The notes below the pieces were generated by a model. That model worked only from the letters and a program-made list of their open reading frames with translations. It did no database searches and had not been told where the DNA came from. This document shows positions 29,918 to 39,990 of a DNA stretch of 45,689 nt, one piece after another; position 1 is the first letter of the stretch, and each line of letters opens with the position of its first letter. The stretch is taken from contig JALSSC010000053.1 of the NCBI GenBank assembly GCA_026984455.1, forward strand, positions 1 to 45,689. Direction: 5' to 3'. The stretch comes from Chromatiaceae bacterium (GTDB lineage Bacteria > Pseudomonadota > Gammaproteobacteria > Chromatiales > Chromatiaceae). The position numbers were made by a program, and so were the translations under genes.

Positions 29918-30676
29918 ATGACAACAATGAATGGCCCGAGGTCGGTGGCCTCGGCGTTGATCCTGGTCATGGCCTTGAACCTGCCGGCCCTGGCCACCAC
30001 CCCGGGCGAAAAGATCGCCCACGAGGAATACCGGCGAGCCCTTTCCGCCGAGCCCAACCTCGAAGACGGCCGCGTGCTGTATCTGACATGCGCCGTATGC
30101 CATGGTCCCGAAGGTTGGGGCACTTGGGATGGAGAGTATCCCCAGATCGCCGGGCAATTGCCTACGGTGATCATCAAGCAGTTGGCCGATATCCGCGCGG
30201 GCAATCGCGGTAATCCCATGATGTATCCCTTCGCCGTGCCGAGGATCCTCGGTGGCGCCCAGGAGATCGCCGACGTGGCGGCCTATATCGCCCGCCTGCC
30301 CATGACCCCGGGCAACGGCGTGGGTCCGGGGCGGGACCTGGAGTTAGGCGCGCGCCTCTACAAGGACAACTGCGCCAAGTGCCACGGTGACCGGGGCGAA
30401 GGGGACGTCAAGGAACATATCCCGGCCCTTGCCGGTCAGCACTACCGCTACTTGGTGCGCCAGTTCGAATGGATCAAGATCGGTCGCAGGCGCAACGCCG
30501 ATCCGAAGATGGTGAAGCAGATCCGCCGGTTCAGTCAACGGGATCTTCATGCAGTGCTCGACTATGCCTCGCGCCTGCGCCCGCCGAAGGAGAAGTTGGC
30601 GCCAAGCTCTGGTTGGCGCAACCCCGATTTCCCCGATTTCGTGCGTCGCCCGATGATGCCGGAACCACCACGCTGA
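29918..30676 (+). CDS. Periplasmic diheme cytochrome c (c4-like)
   Basis: A 252-residue exported electron carrier. A signal peptide (ASALILVMALNLPALA) is followed by two class I cytochrome c domains, with heme sites CAVCH (58-62) and CAKCH (152-156). Candidate Met axial ligands are in GNPMMYPFA (~101) and PKMV (~198). The tandem arrangement, length and YPQIAGQ / IPALAGQHYRYL motifs resemble cytochrome c4 and related subunits that feed terminal reductases or oxidases. The ATG at 29918 has GGAGG six bases upstream. It follows the CBS gene and converges with the ankyrin gene. Confidence 0.92.
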   Translation: MTTMNGPRSVASALILVMALNLPALATTPGEKIAHEEYRRALSAEPNLEDGRVLYLTCAVCHGPEGWGTWDGEYPQIAGQLPTVIIKQLADIRAGNRGNPMMYPFAVPRILGGAQEIADVAAYIARLPMTPGNGVGPGRDLELGARLYKDNCAKCHGDRGEGDVKEHIPALAGQHYRYLVRQFEWIKIGRRRNADPKMVKQIRRFSQRDLHAVLDYASRLRPPKEKLAPSSGWRNPDFPDFVRRPMMPEPPR

Positions 30677-30704
30677 GGCGGGGTCTGGCAGGCGGTTGTC
30701 CAGG

Positions 30705-30734
30705 GCGCCTCTCTTCCTGAGGGAGGAGAGGCGC
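30705..30734. terminator. Hairpin between the convergent cytochrome and ankyrin genes
   Basis: GCGCCTCTC (30705-30713) and GAGAGGCGC (30726-30734) pair perfectly around a 12-base loop, between the two stop codons. It could serve both directions. Neither side has a clear T-run. Confidence 0.5.
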
Positions 30735-30746
30735 GGTCTCCCAGGG

Positions 30747-31688
30747 TCATCCCTTCTGCAACAGCTTCAGGATCTCCGCATTGCCCTTCTTGCGGGCGAT
30801 GTCGAGGGCGGTGCGCCCTTTGCGATCCTTGAGGTCCAGTCGCGCGCCATGCTTCAACAGGAGACGGACCATATCCGGATCCTGGGACGACACCGCCTCC
30901 ATGAGTGCAGTCACCCCGTCCCGATCCTGGAGGTTCGGATCGGCCCCCTTTTCCAGCAGGAGCTTGGCTACCGCCAGACGGCCTTCACCGGCGGCCCAGA
31001 TCAGGGCGGTGGCGCCGTCCTGGTCGCGGGCGTTCAGGTCGGCGCCTTTGGCGATCAAGGTCTTCACGGCCTCGCTCTGGCCCTTGTCGGCAGCGAGGAT
31101 CAAGGCCGTCTCACCGTTCTTGTCCCGCGCCTCCAGCGGTGCGCCTGCGTCGGCCAGCAGGGCCACGACCCGGGCGTGGCCCTTCTCCGCCGCCATCATC
31201 AAGGCGGTACGCCCGCGCTTGTCGGAGGCCTTGAGGTCGGCCCCCTTGAAGATCAATTGCTTGACCATCTCCACGATGCCATAGCGCGAGGCGATCATCA
31301 GCGCGTCCCAACCCGGGCGGGTCCGGTCATAGAGATTGGCCCCACGTTCCAGGAGCAACGCGGACACCCCGATGTGACCGTTCTCTGCGGCAAAGGTCAG
31401 GGCCGTGCAGCCGGCCACGGTGCGGGCGTTCACATTGGCCCCGCGCGACAACAACAGGGCCACGGTGTCCATGTTGCCGTTCTCCACCGCCATCATCAGG
31501 GCGGTCTTGCCGAACTTGTTGGCGGCGTTCACGTCGGCGCCCTTGGCCAGGAGTTGGACGATGGCCTCGTTGTCACCCACGCCGGCGGCGAGGCGCAGGT
31601 CTCGATCCAGTTCCGGATGGCCGGCCAGGGCGCCCCAGGCGGCGAGCAGGAGTCCGAAGGCCAGGACGGTGCGGATGATGACGTTCAT
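30747..31688 (-). CDS. Exported ankyrin-repeat protein
   Basis: A 313-residue protein with a signal peptide ([15 protein letters not shown]) and about nine consecutive ankyrin repeats filling the rest, each with the form G-TALM-AAE-GH---V-LLL--GA-VN. The repeats are close to consensus, so the domain should be stable and act as a binding surface. There is no catalytic motif. It is probably periplasmic, like AnkB of Pseudomonas aeruginosa, which supports a periplasmic catalase. It lies 47 bases downstream of the NapC-type cytochrome gene and shares its strand, so the two are probably one operon. Confidence 0.9.
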   Translation of the reverse strand: MNVIIRTVLAFGLLLAAWGALAGHPELDRDLRLAAGVGDNEAIVQLLAKGADVNAANKFGKTALMMAVENGNMDTVALLLSRGANVNARTVAGCTALTFAAENGHIGVSALLLERGANLYDRTRPGWDALMIASRYGIVEMVKQLIFKGADLKASDKRGRTALMMAAEKGHARVVALLADAGAPLEARDKNGETALILAADKGQSEAVKTLIAKGADLNARDQDGATALIWAAGEGRLAVAKLLLEKGADPNLQDRDGVTALMEAVSSQDPDMVRLLLKHGARLDLKDRKGRTALDIARKKGNAEILKLLQKG

Positions 31689-31735
31689 CGGTATTCCTCG
31701 TTGATGCGGCGGTTCCGGAGTGCGCCGGGTATGAC

Positions 31736-32308
31736 TCAGTCTGTGTCCTCATCCTCTTCGTCCGGCTCGTCCGGCTCTTCGTGGGCGATGCCCTTGTGGC
31801 AGTCGATGCAGGTCTTGCCTTCGTCCACCGCCCGGGCGTGGCGCTTGCGCGCCGAGCGGCTCTGTTCCGCCAGATCCATCTGATCGAAGGCGTGGCAGGA
31901 GCGGCAGGTGACCGAGTCCGTCCGTTCGAGCATATCCCACACGTCGTTGGCCATCTCCCAGCGATGCGCCTCGTACTTCTCCGGGGTGTCGATCTTGCCT
32001 GTGATCTCGCCCCAGACGTCCTTGGCCGCCATGACCTTGGCGATCATCTTGGGGAGGAAGGCCTTGGGTACGTGGCAGTCGGCGCAGGTGGCGCGCACGC
32101 CCGAGGCGCTCTTGTAGTGGACGGTCTCCTTGTATTCGTTGAAGTTGGTCTGCATGGAGTGGCAGGAGATGCAGAATTCCAGGCGGTTGGTGTAGTGTAG
32201 GCCCACGTTGAACAGGCCGGCAAAGGCCACCCCGGCAAAGAAGATCAGGGCGAGCAGAAACCAGGAGGTCTTGCGTGGTGCACCACCGGCATTGAGAGAT
32301 TTTCCCAT
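31736..32308 (-). CDS. NapC/NirT-type tetraheme cytochrome c
   Basis: A 190-residue membrane-anchored quinol dehydrogenase. One N-terminal helix ([19 protein letters not shown], ~15-33) is followed by four heme-binding sites: CISCH (46-50), CADCH (75-79), CRSCH (135-139) and CIDCH (167-171), with the family's FCISCHSM and CxDCHVPK contexts. It would pass electrons from the quinol pool to periplasmic acceptors. No reductase gene (nap, nir, nrf, tor) is adjacent; the neighbours are the ankyrin protein and the diheme cytochrome. The tail is strikingly acidic ([14 protein letters not shown]). GAGGA lies before the ATG. Confidence 0.94.
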   Translation of the reverse strand: MGKSLNAGGAPRKTSWFLLALIFFAGVAFAGLFNVGLHYTNRLEFCISCHSMQTNFNEYKETVHYKSASGVRATCADCHVPKAFLPKMIAKVMAAKDVWGEITGKIDTPEKYEAHRWEMANDVWDMLERTDSVTCRSCHAFDQMDLAEQSRSARKRHARAVDEGKTCIDCHKGIAHEEPDEPDEEDEDTD

Positions 32309-32420
32309 GTTCCATCCTCAAGAATGATCGAATCGTTATTATGCTGTACTGGCCGCGCGGGATCGCCAAGGTCAGACGGAATCATCATCAGAGCAGGTCT
32401 CGGTCCGCAACCGTTGGCTC

Positions 32421-32461
32421 TCCCCCTCTCTTACCCTTCGTTCTTCATCTCCCGAGGGGGA
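32421..32461 (-). terminator. Inverted repeat after the small hypothetical gene
   Basis: TCCCCCTC (32421-32428) and GAGGGGGA (32454-32461) pair perfectly across a 25-base loop. It lies past the stop of the 90-residue gene (minus strand) and upstream of the NapC-type gene. No T-run, so only a weak terminator candidate. Confidence 0.3.
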
Positions 32462-32534
32462 GGGTGATGTGGGGGGATGCGCAATAATCCAGGCGCGGAT
32501 ATAGTAGATGAGCCTCGACGTCTTTTCCAGGTCC

Positions 32535-32807
32535 TCAGTCCCGCCGCGCAAGGCCGGGCTTTGCTCCGTTCAATGCCTGTTTGCGCTTGACCCTGTGGAG
32601 GGTCCGCGTGATGGTCTGATTGAGGATGCGGAAGGCGCGTACCTGGGCCTGCTGATTGGTCGATGCCGGGTGTCCCACCAGTGCCAGGCGGGCCTCGAAG
32701 TAGGCCAGGTCGGCCTCCAGGGCGCTCACGCGGACACGCTCGATCGGGCTTGCGGTCGCTCTGGGGGGGGCGTTCTGCGCGGCCGACACTTCGACGTCTC
32801 CCCTCAT
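32535..32807 (-). CDS. Small hypothetical protein, 90 residues
   Basis: A small soluble protein with no family I recognise. The middle is a helical segment (VSALEADLAYFEARLALVG), followed by NQQAQVRAFRILNQTITRTL and a basic tail (HRVKRKQALNG). GGAAGA sits just before the ATG at 32807, and the third codon positions are GC-rich like the neighbours, which supports it being real. It stands alone between the NapC-type gene and divergent sucA. No function can be assigned. Confidence 0.6.
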   Translation of the reverse strand: MRGDVEVSAAQNAPPRATASPIERVRVSALEADLAYFEARLALVGHPASTNQQAQVRAFRILNQTITRTLHRVKRKQALNGAKPGLARRD

Positions 32808-33073
32808 GCTTCTTCCGCCCCGGGGACCAGGTCCTGGGGGAACCTTGTGCTATAGTGCCCTGACCAGGACTTGGTCTTCACTCAGAAACGCTCCGGGGCT
32901 GGGAGGCCGCGGCATGGCTCAGCCGTTGTGATCGGTTGAAAAATTAGGCGGCAGCGGCGAACCGTGCCTGCCTCTTCCGCCGGGGGTAGTATACCCTGCC
33001 CACATGGATTTCTTGTCTGCGGCGAAAAATCCGCGAGGACCTCTCCGAAGTCAACCAGCCAGGGTCAGCGCCC

Positions 33074-35917
33074 ATGCCCCCGTCTTTGGAACGGCTACGT
33101 GCTCTGTCGGCCTTCTCCGGGGCCAATGCGCCCTTCATCGAGGACCTGTACGAACGCTATCTGGATGCCCCCGGCAGCGTCCCCAGGGACTGGCGGGAGC
33201 GCTTCGACGCCCTTCACCGGGAGGCCCCGGAGGAGGTCCCCCACCTCCCCATCCGCCGGCATTTCCAGGATCTGGCCCACGAGCGGCCCCACGGCGGGGC
33301 CGTCTGGTCGGCGGCCGAGGCGGGGAAACAGGCGGCGGTCCTGCGTTTGATCAATGCCTACCGCTTTCGCGGCCATCAGCAGGCCGACCTCGACCCCATT
33401 CGCCTGCGTGAACCCACGCCTGTATCCGAGCTGGATCCCGCCTTCCACCACCTTGGCGTGGAGGATATGGAGCGCCGCTTCGATACCGGCTCCCTGTATG
33501 CCCCGAAACGCCTGTCCCTGGGCGAGATCATCAACCTCCTGAAGGCGAGCTATTGCGGGCATGTGGGCTCCGAGTACATGCACATCACGGATACCCGGGA
33601 GAAGCGCTGGATCCAGAAGCGTCTGGAGGGTTACCGGGGACGCCCCGAGCTGAGCGACGACGACCGCCGCTGGCTGTTGCGCCTGCTCACCGCCGCGGAG
33701 GGCATCGAACACTACCTGCACACCCGCTACGTGGGCCAGAAGCGCTTCTCTCTGGAGGGCGCCGAGGCCCTGATCCCACTCCTGGACGAGTTGATCCAGC
33801 GCGCCGGGCGCAGTGGGATGGACGAGATCGTCCTGGGCATGGCCCACCGCGGGCGGATCAACGTCCTCACCAACATCCTCGGCAAGCCACCGCGGGAGAT
33901 CTTCGACGAGTTCGAGGGGCGGGTGAACCTTGAGACCCTGGAGCGTTCCGGCGATGTCAAGTATCACCTCGGCTTTTCCACCGACATCGACACCCCCGGC
34001 GGCCCGGTGCACCTGGCCCTGGGCTTCAATCCCTCTCACCTGGAGATCATCTCCCCGGTGATCGAGGGTTCGGTACGGGCGCGCCAGCAGCGGCGCCGGG
34101 ACCGCCATGGGGAGCGGGTGCTGCCGGTCCTGGTCCATGGCGATTCGGCCTTTGCCGGCCAGGGGGTGGTGATGGAGACCTTCAATCTCTCCCAGACCCG
34201 CGGCCACGCCACCGGCGGCAGCGTCCACATCGTCGTCAACAACCAGATCGGCTTCACCACCAGCAACCCCCTGGACACCCGCTCCACCCTGTACTGCACC
34301 GATGTCGCCAAGATGGTCCAGGCGCCCATCTTCCACGTCAACGGCGACGATCCCGAGGCAGTGATATTCGCCGTGCGCCTGGCCCTGGACTTCCGCAACA
34401 CCTTTCACAAGGACGTGGTCCTGGATCTGGTCTGCTATCGCCGGCACGGCCACAACGAGGCCGATGAGCCGGCCGTGACCCAGCCCCTCATGTACCGCCG
34501 GATCCGCGCCCACCCCCCGGTCCGCCAGGTCTATGCCGAGCGTCTCGCCGCCCAAGGGGTGGTCAGCGCCGAGCAGGCCGCCGCCATGGTGGACGAATAC
34601 CGCGATGCCATGGATGCCGGCAGCGTGGTGGCCCGGCCGGTGCTCTGCGCCCTGGACCATCCCTACCGGGCCGACTGGGGGCCCTATCAGGGCGTTCCCT
34701 GGGACCAGCCCTGCGATACACGTCTGCCGCAGGAGCGCCTGCGCGCCCTCGGCCTGGAGCTGTTGGGACTCCCCGAGGGCTTCGAGCTGCATCCCCGGGT
34801 GCGCCGGATCTGGTCTGAACGGCGGCGCATGGCCGAGGGCGATCAGCTCGCCGACTGGGGCTTCGCCGAGACCCTGGCCTACGCCACCCTGGTCACCGAG
34901 GGGTGGCCGGTGCGCTTGTGCGGGCAGGATTGCTCGCGCGGCACCTTCTTCCACCGCCACGCCACCGTCCATGACCAGGCCCGGGGCGAGTCCTATACCC
35001 CCCTGCAACACCTCGCCCCAGACCAGGCCCCCTTCGTGGCCATCGACTCCATCCTCTCCGAGGAGGCGGTACTGGCCTACGAATACGGCTATGCCAGCGC
35101 CGAACCCGAGGCCCTCACCCTCTGGGAGGCCCAGTTCGGCGACTTCGCCAACGGCGCCCAGGTGGTCATAGACCAGTTCATCAGCTCCGCCGGCAGCAAA
35201 TGGGGCCTGTACTGCGGCCTGGTGCTGCTCCTGCCCCATGGCCAGGAGGGGCAGGGGCCTGAACATTCCTCGGGGCGCCTGGAGCGCTTCCTGCAACTGT
35301 GCGCCCGGCACAACATGCAGATCTGTATCCCCACCACCCCGGCGCAGATCTACCATCTCCTGCGCCGCCAGCAGTTGCGACCCTATCGCAAGCCCCTGGT
35401 CGCCTTCACCCCCAAGAGCCTGCTCCGCCACCGCCTCGCCACTTCGCGCCTGGAGGAGCTGGCCGAAGGCCGCTTCCAGGAGGTGATCCCGGAGATCGAC
35501 CCCATCGACCCGCAGCGGGTACTGCGGGTGGTGCTCTGTTCCGGCAAGGTCTATTACGATCTCCTGGAGGCGCGCCGCGCCCGCGGCATGGAAGAGGTGG
35601 CCATCCTCCGCCTCGAACAGATCTATCCCTTCCCCAAGGCCGCCTTCAGCGCGGCCCTGGCCCCCTATGCCGGGGTGCGCGAGATCATCTGGTGTCAGGA
35701 GGAGCCTCAGAATCAGGGGGCCTGGGATCAGCTCAAGCACCGTCTGGTCGGCTTCCTGGGCGAGGATCAGCGCCTCTATTACACCGGCCGCCCGGTCGCC
35801 GCGGCACCCGCGCCCGGCTACTATCCCCTCTATCTCAAGCAACAGAAGCAGTTGGTGGACGCCGCCCTCGACGGCCGTATCGACCCCGCCATGAACCGGA
35901 GGATGCCCTGCAAATGA
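33074..35917 (+). CDS. sucA: 2-oxoglutarate dehydrogenase E1 component
   Basis: A 947-residue thiamine-diphosphate enzyme that decarboxylates 2-oxoglutarate in the TCA cycle and transfers the succinyl group to SucB. Family motifs in order: an N-terminal E2-binding segment with [74 protein letters not shown], the TPP/Mg motif around [27 protein letters not shown], and the C-terminal [10 protein letters not shown]. The length is normal. The start at 33074 has only a weak AGGG upstream. Its stop overlaps the sucB start in ATGA. Confidence 0.97.
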   Translation: MPPSLERLRALSAFSGANAPFIEDLYERYLDAPGSVPRDWRERFDALHREAPEEVPHLPIRRHFQDLAHERPHGGAVWSAAEAGKQAAVLRLINAYRFRGHQQADLDPIRLREPTPVSELDPAFHHLGVEDMERRFDTGSLYAPKRLSLGEIINLLKASYCGHVGSEYMHITDTREKRWIQKRLEGYRGRPELSDDDRRWLLRLLTAAEGIEHYLHTRYVGQKRFSLEGAEALIPLLDELIQRAGRSGMDEIVLGMAHRGRINVLTNILGKPPREIFDEFEGRVNLETLERSGDVKYHLGFSTDIDTPGGPVHLALGFNPSHLEIISPVIEGSVRARQQRRRDRHGERVLPVLVHGDSAFAGQGVVMETFNLSQTRGHATGGSVHIVVNNQIGFTTSNPLDTRSTLYCTDVAKMVQAPIFHVNGDDPEAVIFAVRLALDFRNTFHKDVVLDLVCYRRHGHNEADEPAVTQPLMYRRIRAHPPVRQVYAERLAAQGVVSAEQAAAMVDEYRDAMDAGSVVARPVLCALDHPYRADWGPYQGVPWDQPCDTRLPQERLRALGLELLGLPEGFELHPRVRRIWSERRRMAEGDQLADWGFAETLAYATLVTEGWPVRLCGQDCSRGTFFHRHATVHDQARGESYTPLQHLAPDQAPFVAIDSILSEEAVLAYEYGYASAEPEALTLWEAQFGDFANGAQVVIDQFISSAGSKWGLYCGLVLLLPHGQEGQGPEHSSGRLERFLQLCARHNMQICIPTTPAQIYHLLRRQQLRPYRKPLVAFTPKSLLRHRLATSRLEELAEGRFQEVIPEIDPIDPQRVLRVVLCSGKVYYDLLEARRARGMEEVAILRLEQIYPFPKAAFSAALAPYAGVREIIWCQEEPQNQGAWDQLKHRLVGFLGEDQRLYYTGRPVAAAPAPGYYPLYLKQQKQLVDAALDGRIDPAMNRRMPCK

Positions 35918-37137
35918 GCACCGAAGTGCGCGTACCCCCCCTGCCCGAGTCGGTGGCCGACGCCACCGTGCTGGATTGGCACAAGGCCCCCGGCGATCCG
36001 GTCCGGCGGGACGAGACCCTGGTGGACCTGGAGACCGACAAGGTGGTGCTGGAGGTCCCCGCCCCCGCCGATGGAACGCTGGAGGCCATCCGCGCCGCCA
36101 GCGGCGAGGTGGTCCAGGCCGGGCAGGTGCTCGCCACCCTGGCGGAAGGGGCGGCGGTGCCCGCGCCCACCCCGGGCGAGGGCCTGTCCGCGGCGCCCAG
36201 CAGCGAGCCGGCCGCCGCCCTGAGCGAGGCCCCGCCCGTGGCCCCCGAGGCCGAGGCCCCGCCCATGGCCCCCGCCGCCCGCCGCCTGGTGAAGGAACTG
36301 AGGCTGGATCCCGCCGCCATCCAGGGCAGCGGCAAGCATGGGCGCATCCTCAAATCGGACGTCATGCGCCATCTGGACCAGCGCGAAGAGGGCCTCCCCG
36401 AACGCGATCTGGAGGTCCCGGTGGGGGCCGTCGAGGACCGTCCCGAGCGGCGGGTGCCCATGACCCGGCTGCGCGCCAGCATCGCCCGTCACCTGATGCA
36501 GGCCCAGCACGAGGCCGCCCTCCTCACCACCTTCAACGAGGTGGACATGCAGCCGGTGATGGACCTGCGCAAACGCCACCAGGCCGCCTTCCAGGAACGT
36601 CACGGCATCAAGCTGGGCTTCATGTCCTTCTTCGTCAAGGCGGCGGTCGAAGCGCTGAAGGCCTTTCCCGCGCTCAACGCCAGCGTCGACGGCGAGACCA
36701 TCGTCTATCATGGCTACTACGACATCGGCATCGCCATCGCCGCGCCACGCGGCCTGGTGGTACCGGTCCTGCGCGACGCCGACCGCCTCGGATTCGCGGC
36801 CATCGAACAGGCCATCGCCGACTATGCCGCCAGGGCGCGGGAGGGGCGTCTGGCCCTGGCCGATCTCCAGGGCGGGACCTTCTCCATCACCAATGGCGGG
36901 GTCTTCGGCTCCCTGCTCTCCACCCCCATCGTCAACCCCCCCCAGAGCGCCATCCTGGGGATGCACGCCATCAAGGAACGCCCGGTGGCCGAGGACGGCG
37001 AGGTGGTGATCCGGCCCATGATGTATCTCGCCCTCACCTACGACCACCGTCTGGTGGATGGCGCCGAGGCGGTGCGTTTTCTGGTGCACATCAAGGAGAC
37101 CCTGGAAGATCCCAGCCGCCTGCTCCTGGAGCTGTGA
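35914..37137 (+). CDS. sucB: Dihydrolipoyl succinyltransferase (2-oxoglutarate dehydrogenase E2)
   Basis: A 407-residue core subunit that carries succinyl groups on lipoate and passes them to CoA. One lipoyl domain has the lipoylated Lys43 in ETDKVVLEV. An Ala/Pro-rich linker leads to the E1/E3-binding domain ([16 protein letters not shown], ~115-155). The catalytic domain ends with His378 and Asp382 in YDHRLVDG. The ATG at 35914 overlaps the sucA stop, with GGAGG upstream. No lpd (E3) gene follows; a degraded FecR-like sequence begins four bases on, so E3 must be encoded elsewhere. Confidence 0.97.
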   Translation: MSTEVRVPPLPESVADATVLDWHKAPGDPVRRDETLVDLETDKVVLEVPAPADGTLEAIRAASGEVVQAGQVLATLAEGAAVPAPTPGEGLSAAPSSEPAAALSEAPPVAPEAEAPPMAPAARRLVKELRLDPAAIQGSGKHGRILKSDVMRHLDQREEGLPERDLEVPVGAVEDRPERRVPMTRLRASIARHLMQAQHEAALLTTFNEVDMQPVMDLRKRHQAAFQERHGIKLGFMSFFVKAAVEALKAFPALNASVDGETIVYHGYYDIGIAIAAPRGLVVPVLRDADRLGFAAIEQAIADYAARAREGRLALADLQGGTFSITNGGVFGSLLSTPIVNPPQSAILGMHAIKERPVAEDGEVVIRPMMYLALTYDHRLVDGAEAVRFLVHIKETLEDPSRLLLEL

Positions 37138-37140
37138 GCC

Positions 37141-37568
37141 ATGCCTGTCTCGAAGGCGCTCTGCCTGCTCCTGCCGGTGCCCGTCGGGCCCGGCACGGCC
37201 GCCGGGGAACGGGTCGGCACGGCGCGGAGTGGGTCGAGGGCGAAGCCACCCTGATTCGCGGGGATGAGGCCGCCCGTCCCCTCGGACAGGGCGAGAAACT
37301 GCTGACCGGGGACGGGATACGTGTCACCCAGGGGTACGGGCGGCCATCGCCCTGCCCGGTGGTGGCCGACTCGGACGCGGCGGGAACGGCCGCCTGACCC
37401 TCACGCCCTGCCTCGCCGAACCCTGGCCCGAGGGCCTGTCCGACCTCTGGCAGGACCACCTGCAGGCGCTGGCGGGCGACCTGTTCTCGCGCCAGGAGAA
37501 ATCCTTCAGGGTGGGTATGCCCAATCTGCCGTGTTGGGCGTTCAGGGCATCGATTTCGAGGGACAGCG
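37141..37568 (+). pseudogene. FecR-domain protein remnant with two frameshifts
   Basis: Starting at ATG 37141, frame 1 gives a signal-like peptide (MPVSKALCLLLPVPVGPGTA). The adjoining frame then gives a FecR-like stretch, AEWVEGEATLIRGDEAARPL followed by GQGEKLLTGDGIRVTQG. A third frame continues with RAAIALPGGGRL and then LFSRQEKSFRVGMPNL toward the end of pth. Both frame changes are consistent with single-base losses, near 37200-37235 and near 37335. FecR domains occur in periplasmic signalling and wall-associated proteins. Sequencing error could mimic this, but two shifts in 200 bases favour real decay. Confidence 0.7.
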
Positions 37569-38138
37569 TCACTTCCGCCGGTGCAAGCGGTTCATTGCCA
37601 CCTGAAAGCGCCCGCCGAGGATGGCGGGCAAGGCCGCCTCGACCTCGTCCAGGGCCTGGTCGATGGCCTCCTGCTCGGCCCGGGAGGGCCGGCTGAGGAC
37701 GTAGTCCACCACCTGCGTTCTGTCCCCAGGGTGACCGATCCCGATGCGCAACCGCCAGAAATCGCGCGCCCCCAGGGCGTTGATGATATCGCGAAGGCCG
37801 TTGTGGCCGGCGTGACCCCCGCCTTGCTTGAGACGCACCTGGCCGGGGGGGAGATCCAACTCGTCATGGGCCACCAGGATCTGCTCCACCGGGATCCGGT
37901 AGTAGCGGCAGAAGGCCCCCACCGAGAGCCCACTGCGGTTCATGTAGGTCTGCGGCTTGAGCAGCCAGAGATCCTGGCCACCGGGTTGGATACGCGCCAC
38001 CTCGCCGTGGAACTTGGACTCCAGGCGGAAGCGGCCTCCCTGGGCGGTCAGGATACGATCCAGGAGCCAGAAACCGACGTTGTGCCGGTGTTCCCGGTAG
38101 TCGGGTCCGGGGTTGCCGAGGCCGATCAGAAGGCGCAT
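37569..38138 (-). CDS. pth: Peptidyl-tRNA hydrolase
   Basis: A 189-residue enzyme that releases peptides from prematurely dissociated peptidyl-tRNA. The catalytic His19 lies in EHRHNVGFWLL, and conserved features follow: KPQTYMNRSG, VAHDELDLPPG (catalytic Asp), GGGHAGHNGLRDI and FWRLRIGIGHPG. The ATG at 38138 matches the family start MRLLIGLGNPG, though no good binding site is visible. It follows rplY after 94 bases that hold strong hairpins, in the standard prs-rplY-pth order. Confidence 0.97.
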   Translation of the reverse strand: MRLLIGLGNPGPDYREHRHNVGFWLLDRILTAQGGRFRLESKFHGEVARIQPGGQDLWLLKPQTYMNRSGLSVGAFCRYYRIPVEQILVAHDELDLPPGQVRLKQGGGHAGHNGLRDIINALGARDFWRLRIGIGHPGDRTQVVDYVLSRPSRAEQEAIDQALDEVEAALPAILGGRFQVAMNRLHRRK

Positions 38139-38188
38139 GGGGTAAATCGCAAGGGAGAGGTAGGTCGTCGGCCTCCCTGCCGACGGAT

Positions 38189-38225
38189 CGAGGGGGACGG
38201 CCGGAGAGGGCCGTCCGCCCCCTCG
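38189..38225 (-). terminator. Long hairpin between rplY and pth
   Basis: CGAGGGGGACGGCC (38189-38202) pairs with GGCCGT...CCCCCTCG (38209-38225), 14 base pairs with a three-base bulge and a six-base loop, starting eight bases past the rplY stop. A second hairpin (CGTCGGC/GCCGACG) lies just beyond. No T-run follows, so it may attenuate, process or stabilise rather than terminate. Confidence 0.5.
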
Positions 38226-38232
38226 GGGCCGG

Positions 38233-38853
38233 TCATTCCTCCTCGGATGCCTCCTCTTCCTCGTCTCCGGGCTCGGCCGCGGCCTTGCCATGGACGGAGA
38301 CCACGGTGGCCTCTGTATCCGGTACATAGGCGAGTTCCACGCCTTCGGGCAGCACCAGATCCGACAGATGCAGGGAATCGCCGATCCCCAGGCCGGAGAC
38401 ATCCACATCGATGTACTCGGGCAGGTCCTTGGGGTAACAGAGGATCTCCACCTCGGTCAGGGCATGAGAGACCTGCCCGCCACGCTGGATACCGGGGCTT
38501 GCGGCCTCGTTGACGAAGTGCAGCGGCACCAACATACGCAGCTTCTCCCCCTCCGCCACGCGCTGAAAGTCCACATGCAGGAGGATGGGCTTGGCCGGAT
38601 GGCGCTGAAGGTCCTTGAGCACCACCCGTTCGACGGCCCTTTCGCCCACCTTGAGGGTGAGCACATGGGAGTAGAAGGCCTCGTTCTCGAGATGATGAAA
38701 GAGTTCGTTGTGGGCCAGAGAGATCATGGCGGGCTCTTTGCCCCCGCCATAGACGATGCCGGGCACCCGATGGGTCCGGCGCAGGCGGCGGCTCGCACCT
38801 TTCCCCGCGTCGGTCCTGGGTTCGGCCTCGATTTCGAAGGTCGATAGGGTCAT
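38233..38853 (-). CDS. rplY: 50S ribosomal protein L25, general stress (Ctc) form
   Basis: A 206-residue 5S rRNA-binding protein. The L25 domain fills the first ~95 residues, with GKGASRRLRRTHRVPGIVYG, LKDLQRHPAKPILLHVDF. The C-terminal Ctc beta-domain follows with CYPKDLPEYIDVDVSGL and LHLSDLVLPEGV. It ends in an acidic tail (EPGDEEEEASEEE). The long two-domain form is usual outside enterobacteria. An intrinsic terminator lies between prs and this gene, so it probably has its own promoter, in 38854-38913. Confidence 0.96.
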   Translation of the reverse strand: MTLSTFEIEAEPRTDAGKGASRRLRRTHRVPGIVYGGGKEPAMISLAHNELFHHLENEAFYSHVLTLKVGERAVERVVLKDLQRHPAKPILLHVDFQRVAEGEKLRMLVPLHFVNEAASPGIQRGGQVSHALTEVEILCYPKDLPEYIDVDVSGLGIGDSLHLSDLVLPEGVELAYVPDTEATVVSVHGKAAAEPGDEEEEASEEE

Positions 38854-38913
38854 TCGCTTGTCCTCGTGATTGTGAAACCCGGTGAGACCCGCGACCAGGC
38901 CCCCACCGGGACG

Positions 38914-38936
38914 AAAAAGGCGGGACGCAGCCCGCC
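38914..38936 (-). terminator. Intrinsic terminator of prs
   Basis: On the minus strand GGCGGG (38936-38931) pairs with CCCGCC (38924-38919) around a six-base loop and is followed by TTTTT (38918-38914). It begins 27 bases past the prs stop. Confidence 0.85.
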
Positions 38937-38963
38937 GCCGGCTCAGACCGCCCCACGGGGCGA

Positions 38964-39917
38964 TCAGTCTACGAACAAGGAACTCACGGATTCCTCGTTG
39001 GAGATCCTGCGCATGGTCTCGGCCAGGAGTTCGGCGATGCTCAACTGGCGGATCTTCTCACAGGCGCGTGCCTCGGGGCGCAGCGGGATACTGTTGCTCA
39101 CCACCAGGGCGTCCAGGCGCGAGGCCTCGATGTTGGCCACCGCAGGCCCTGAGAGCACCGGGTGGGTGCAGTAGGCCACCACCCTTTCCGCGCCGTGCTC
39201 CTTGAGGGCGGCCGCGGCCTGGCAGAGGGTTCCGGCGGTGTCCACCAGATCGTCCAGCAGAATACAGCTGCGCCCCTCCACCTTACCGATGATGTTCATC
39301 ACCCGCGCCTCGTTGGGCCTTGGCCGGCGTTTGTCGATGATGGCGAGGTCGGCATCGTCGAGACGCTTGGCCAGGGCCCGCGCCCGCACCACCCCACCCA
39401 CGTCGGGCGAGACCACGATCAGATTGGGATAGTGGCCGCGCCAGATATCACCCAACAGGATCGGGGACGCATAGACGTTGTCCACCGGGATGTCGAAGAA
39501 GCCCTGGATCTGATCGGCGTGCAGGTCTACGGTGAGTATCCGGTCGGCCCCGGCCACCCCGAGCATCTTGGCCGCGAGGCGGGCGGTGATGGGTACCCGC
39601 GCCGAACGTGGGCGGCGATCCTGACGGGCATAGCCGAAATAGGGGATCACCGCGGTGATGCGCCCGGCCGAGGACCAGCGCAGGGCGTCGATCATCACCA
39701 GGAGTTCCATCAGGTTGTCGTTGGTGGGCGCGGAGGTGGGCTGCACCACGAAGACGTCGCGCCCGCGCACGTTCTCCTGGATCTCCACCATCACTTCGCC
39801 GTCGCTGAACTGGCCCACCAGTGCCTTGCCCAGGGGCATGGCGAGGTGGGAAACGATCTCGGAGGACAACTCGGGGTTGGCGTTGCCGGAGAACACCATC
39901 ATCTGGCTGGAAGACAC
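38964..39917 (-). CDS. prs: Ribose-phosphate pyrophosphokinase (PRPP synthetase)
   Basis: A 317-residue enzyme that makes PRPP from ribose 5-phosphate and ATP, feeding nucleotide, histidine and tryptophan synthesis. Family motifs: [45 protein letters not shown], the divalent-cation site in [21 protein letters not shown], and the PRPP loop [13 protein letters not shown]. It ends with [13 protein letters not shown], as in E. coli. Encoded downstream of tRNA-Gln, with a hairpin-rich leader. Confidence 0.97.
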   Translation of the reverse strand: MSSSQMMVFSGNANPELSSEIVSHLAMPLGKALVGQFSDGEVMVEIQENVRGRDVFVVQPTSAPTNDNLMELLVMIDALRWSSAGRITAVIPYFGYARQDRRPRSARVPITARLAAKMLGVAGADRILTVDLHADQIQGFFDIPVDNVYASPILLGDIWRGHYPNLIVVSPDVGGVVRARALAKRLDDADLAIIDKRRPRPNEARVMNIIGKVEGRSCILLDDLVDTAGTLCQAAAALKEHGAERVVAYCTHPVLSGPAVANIEASRLDALVVSNSIPLRPEARACEKIRQLSIAELLAETMRRISNEESVSSLFVD

Positions 39918-39990
39918 GCTGGCCCGCCTCTGAGTGGATCAGGAACTCGAAAGGCCGGAGACAGGATCTGCACCGGCCTATACAGTATCT

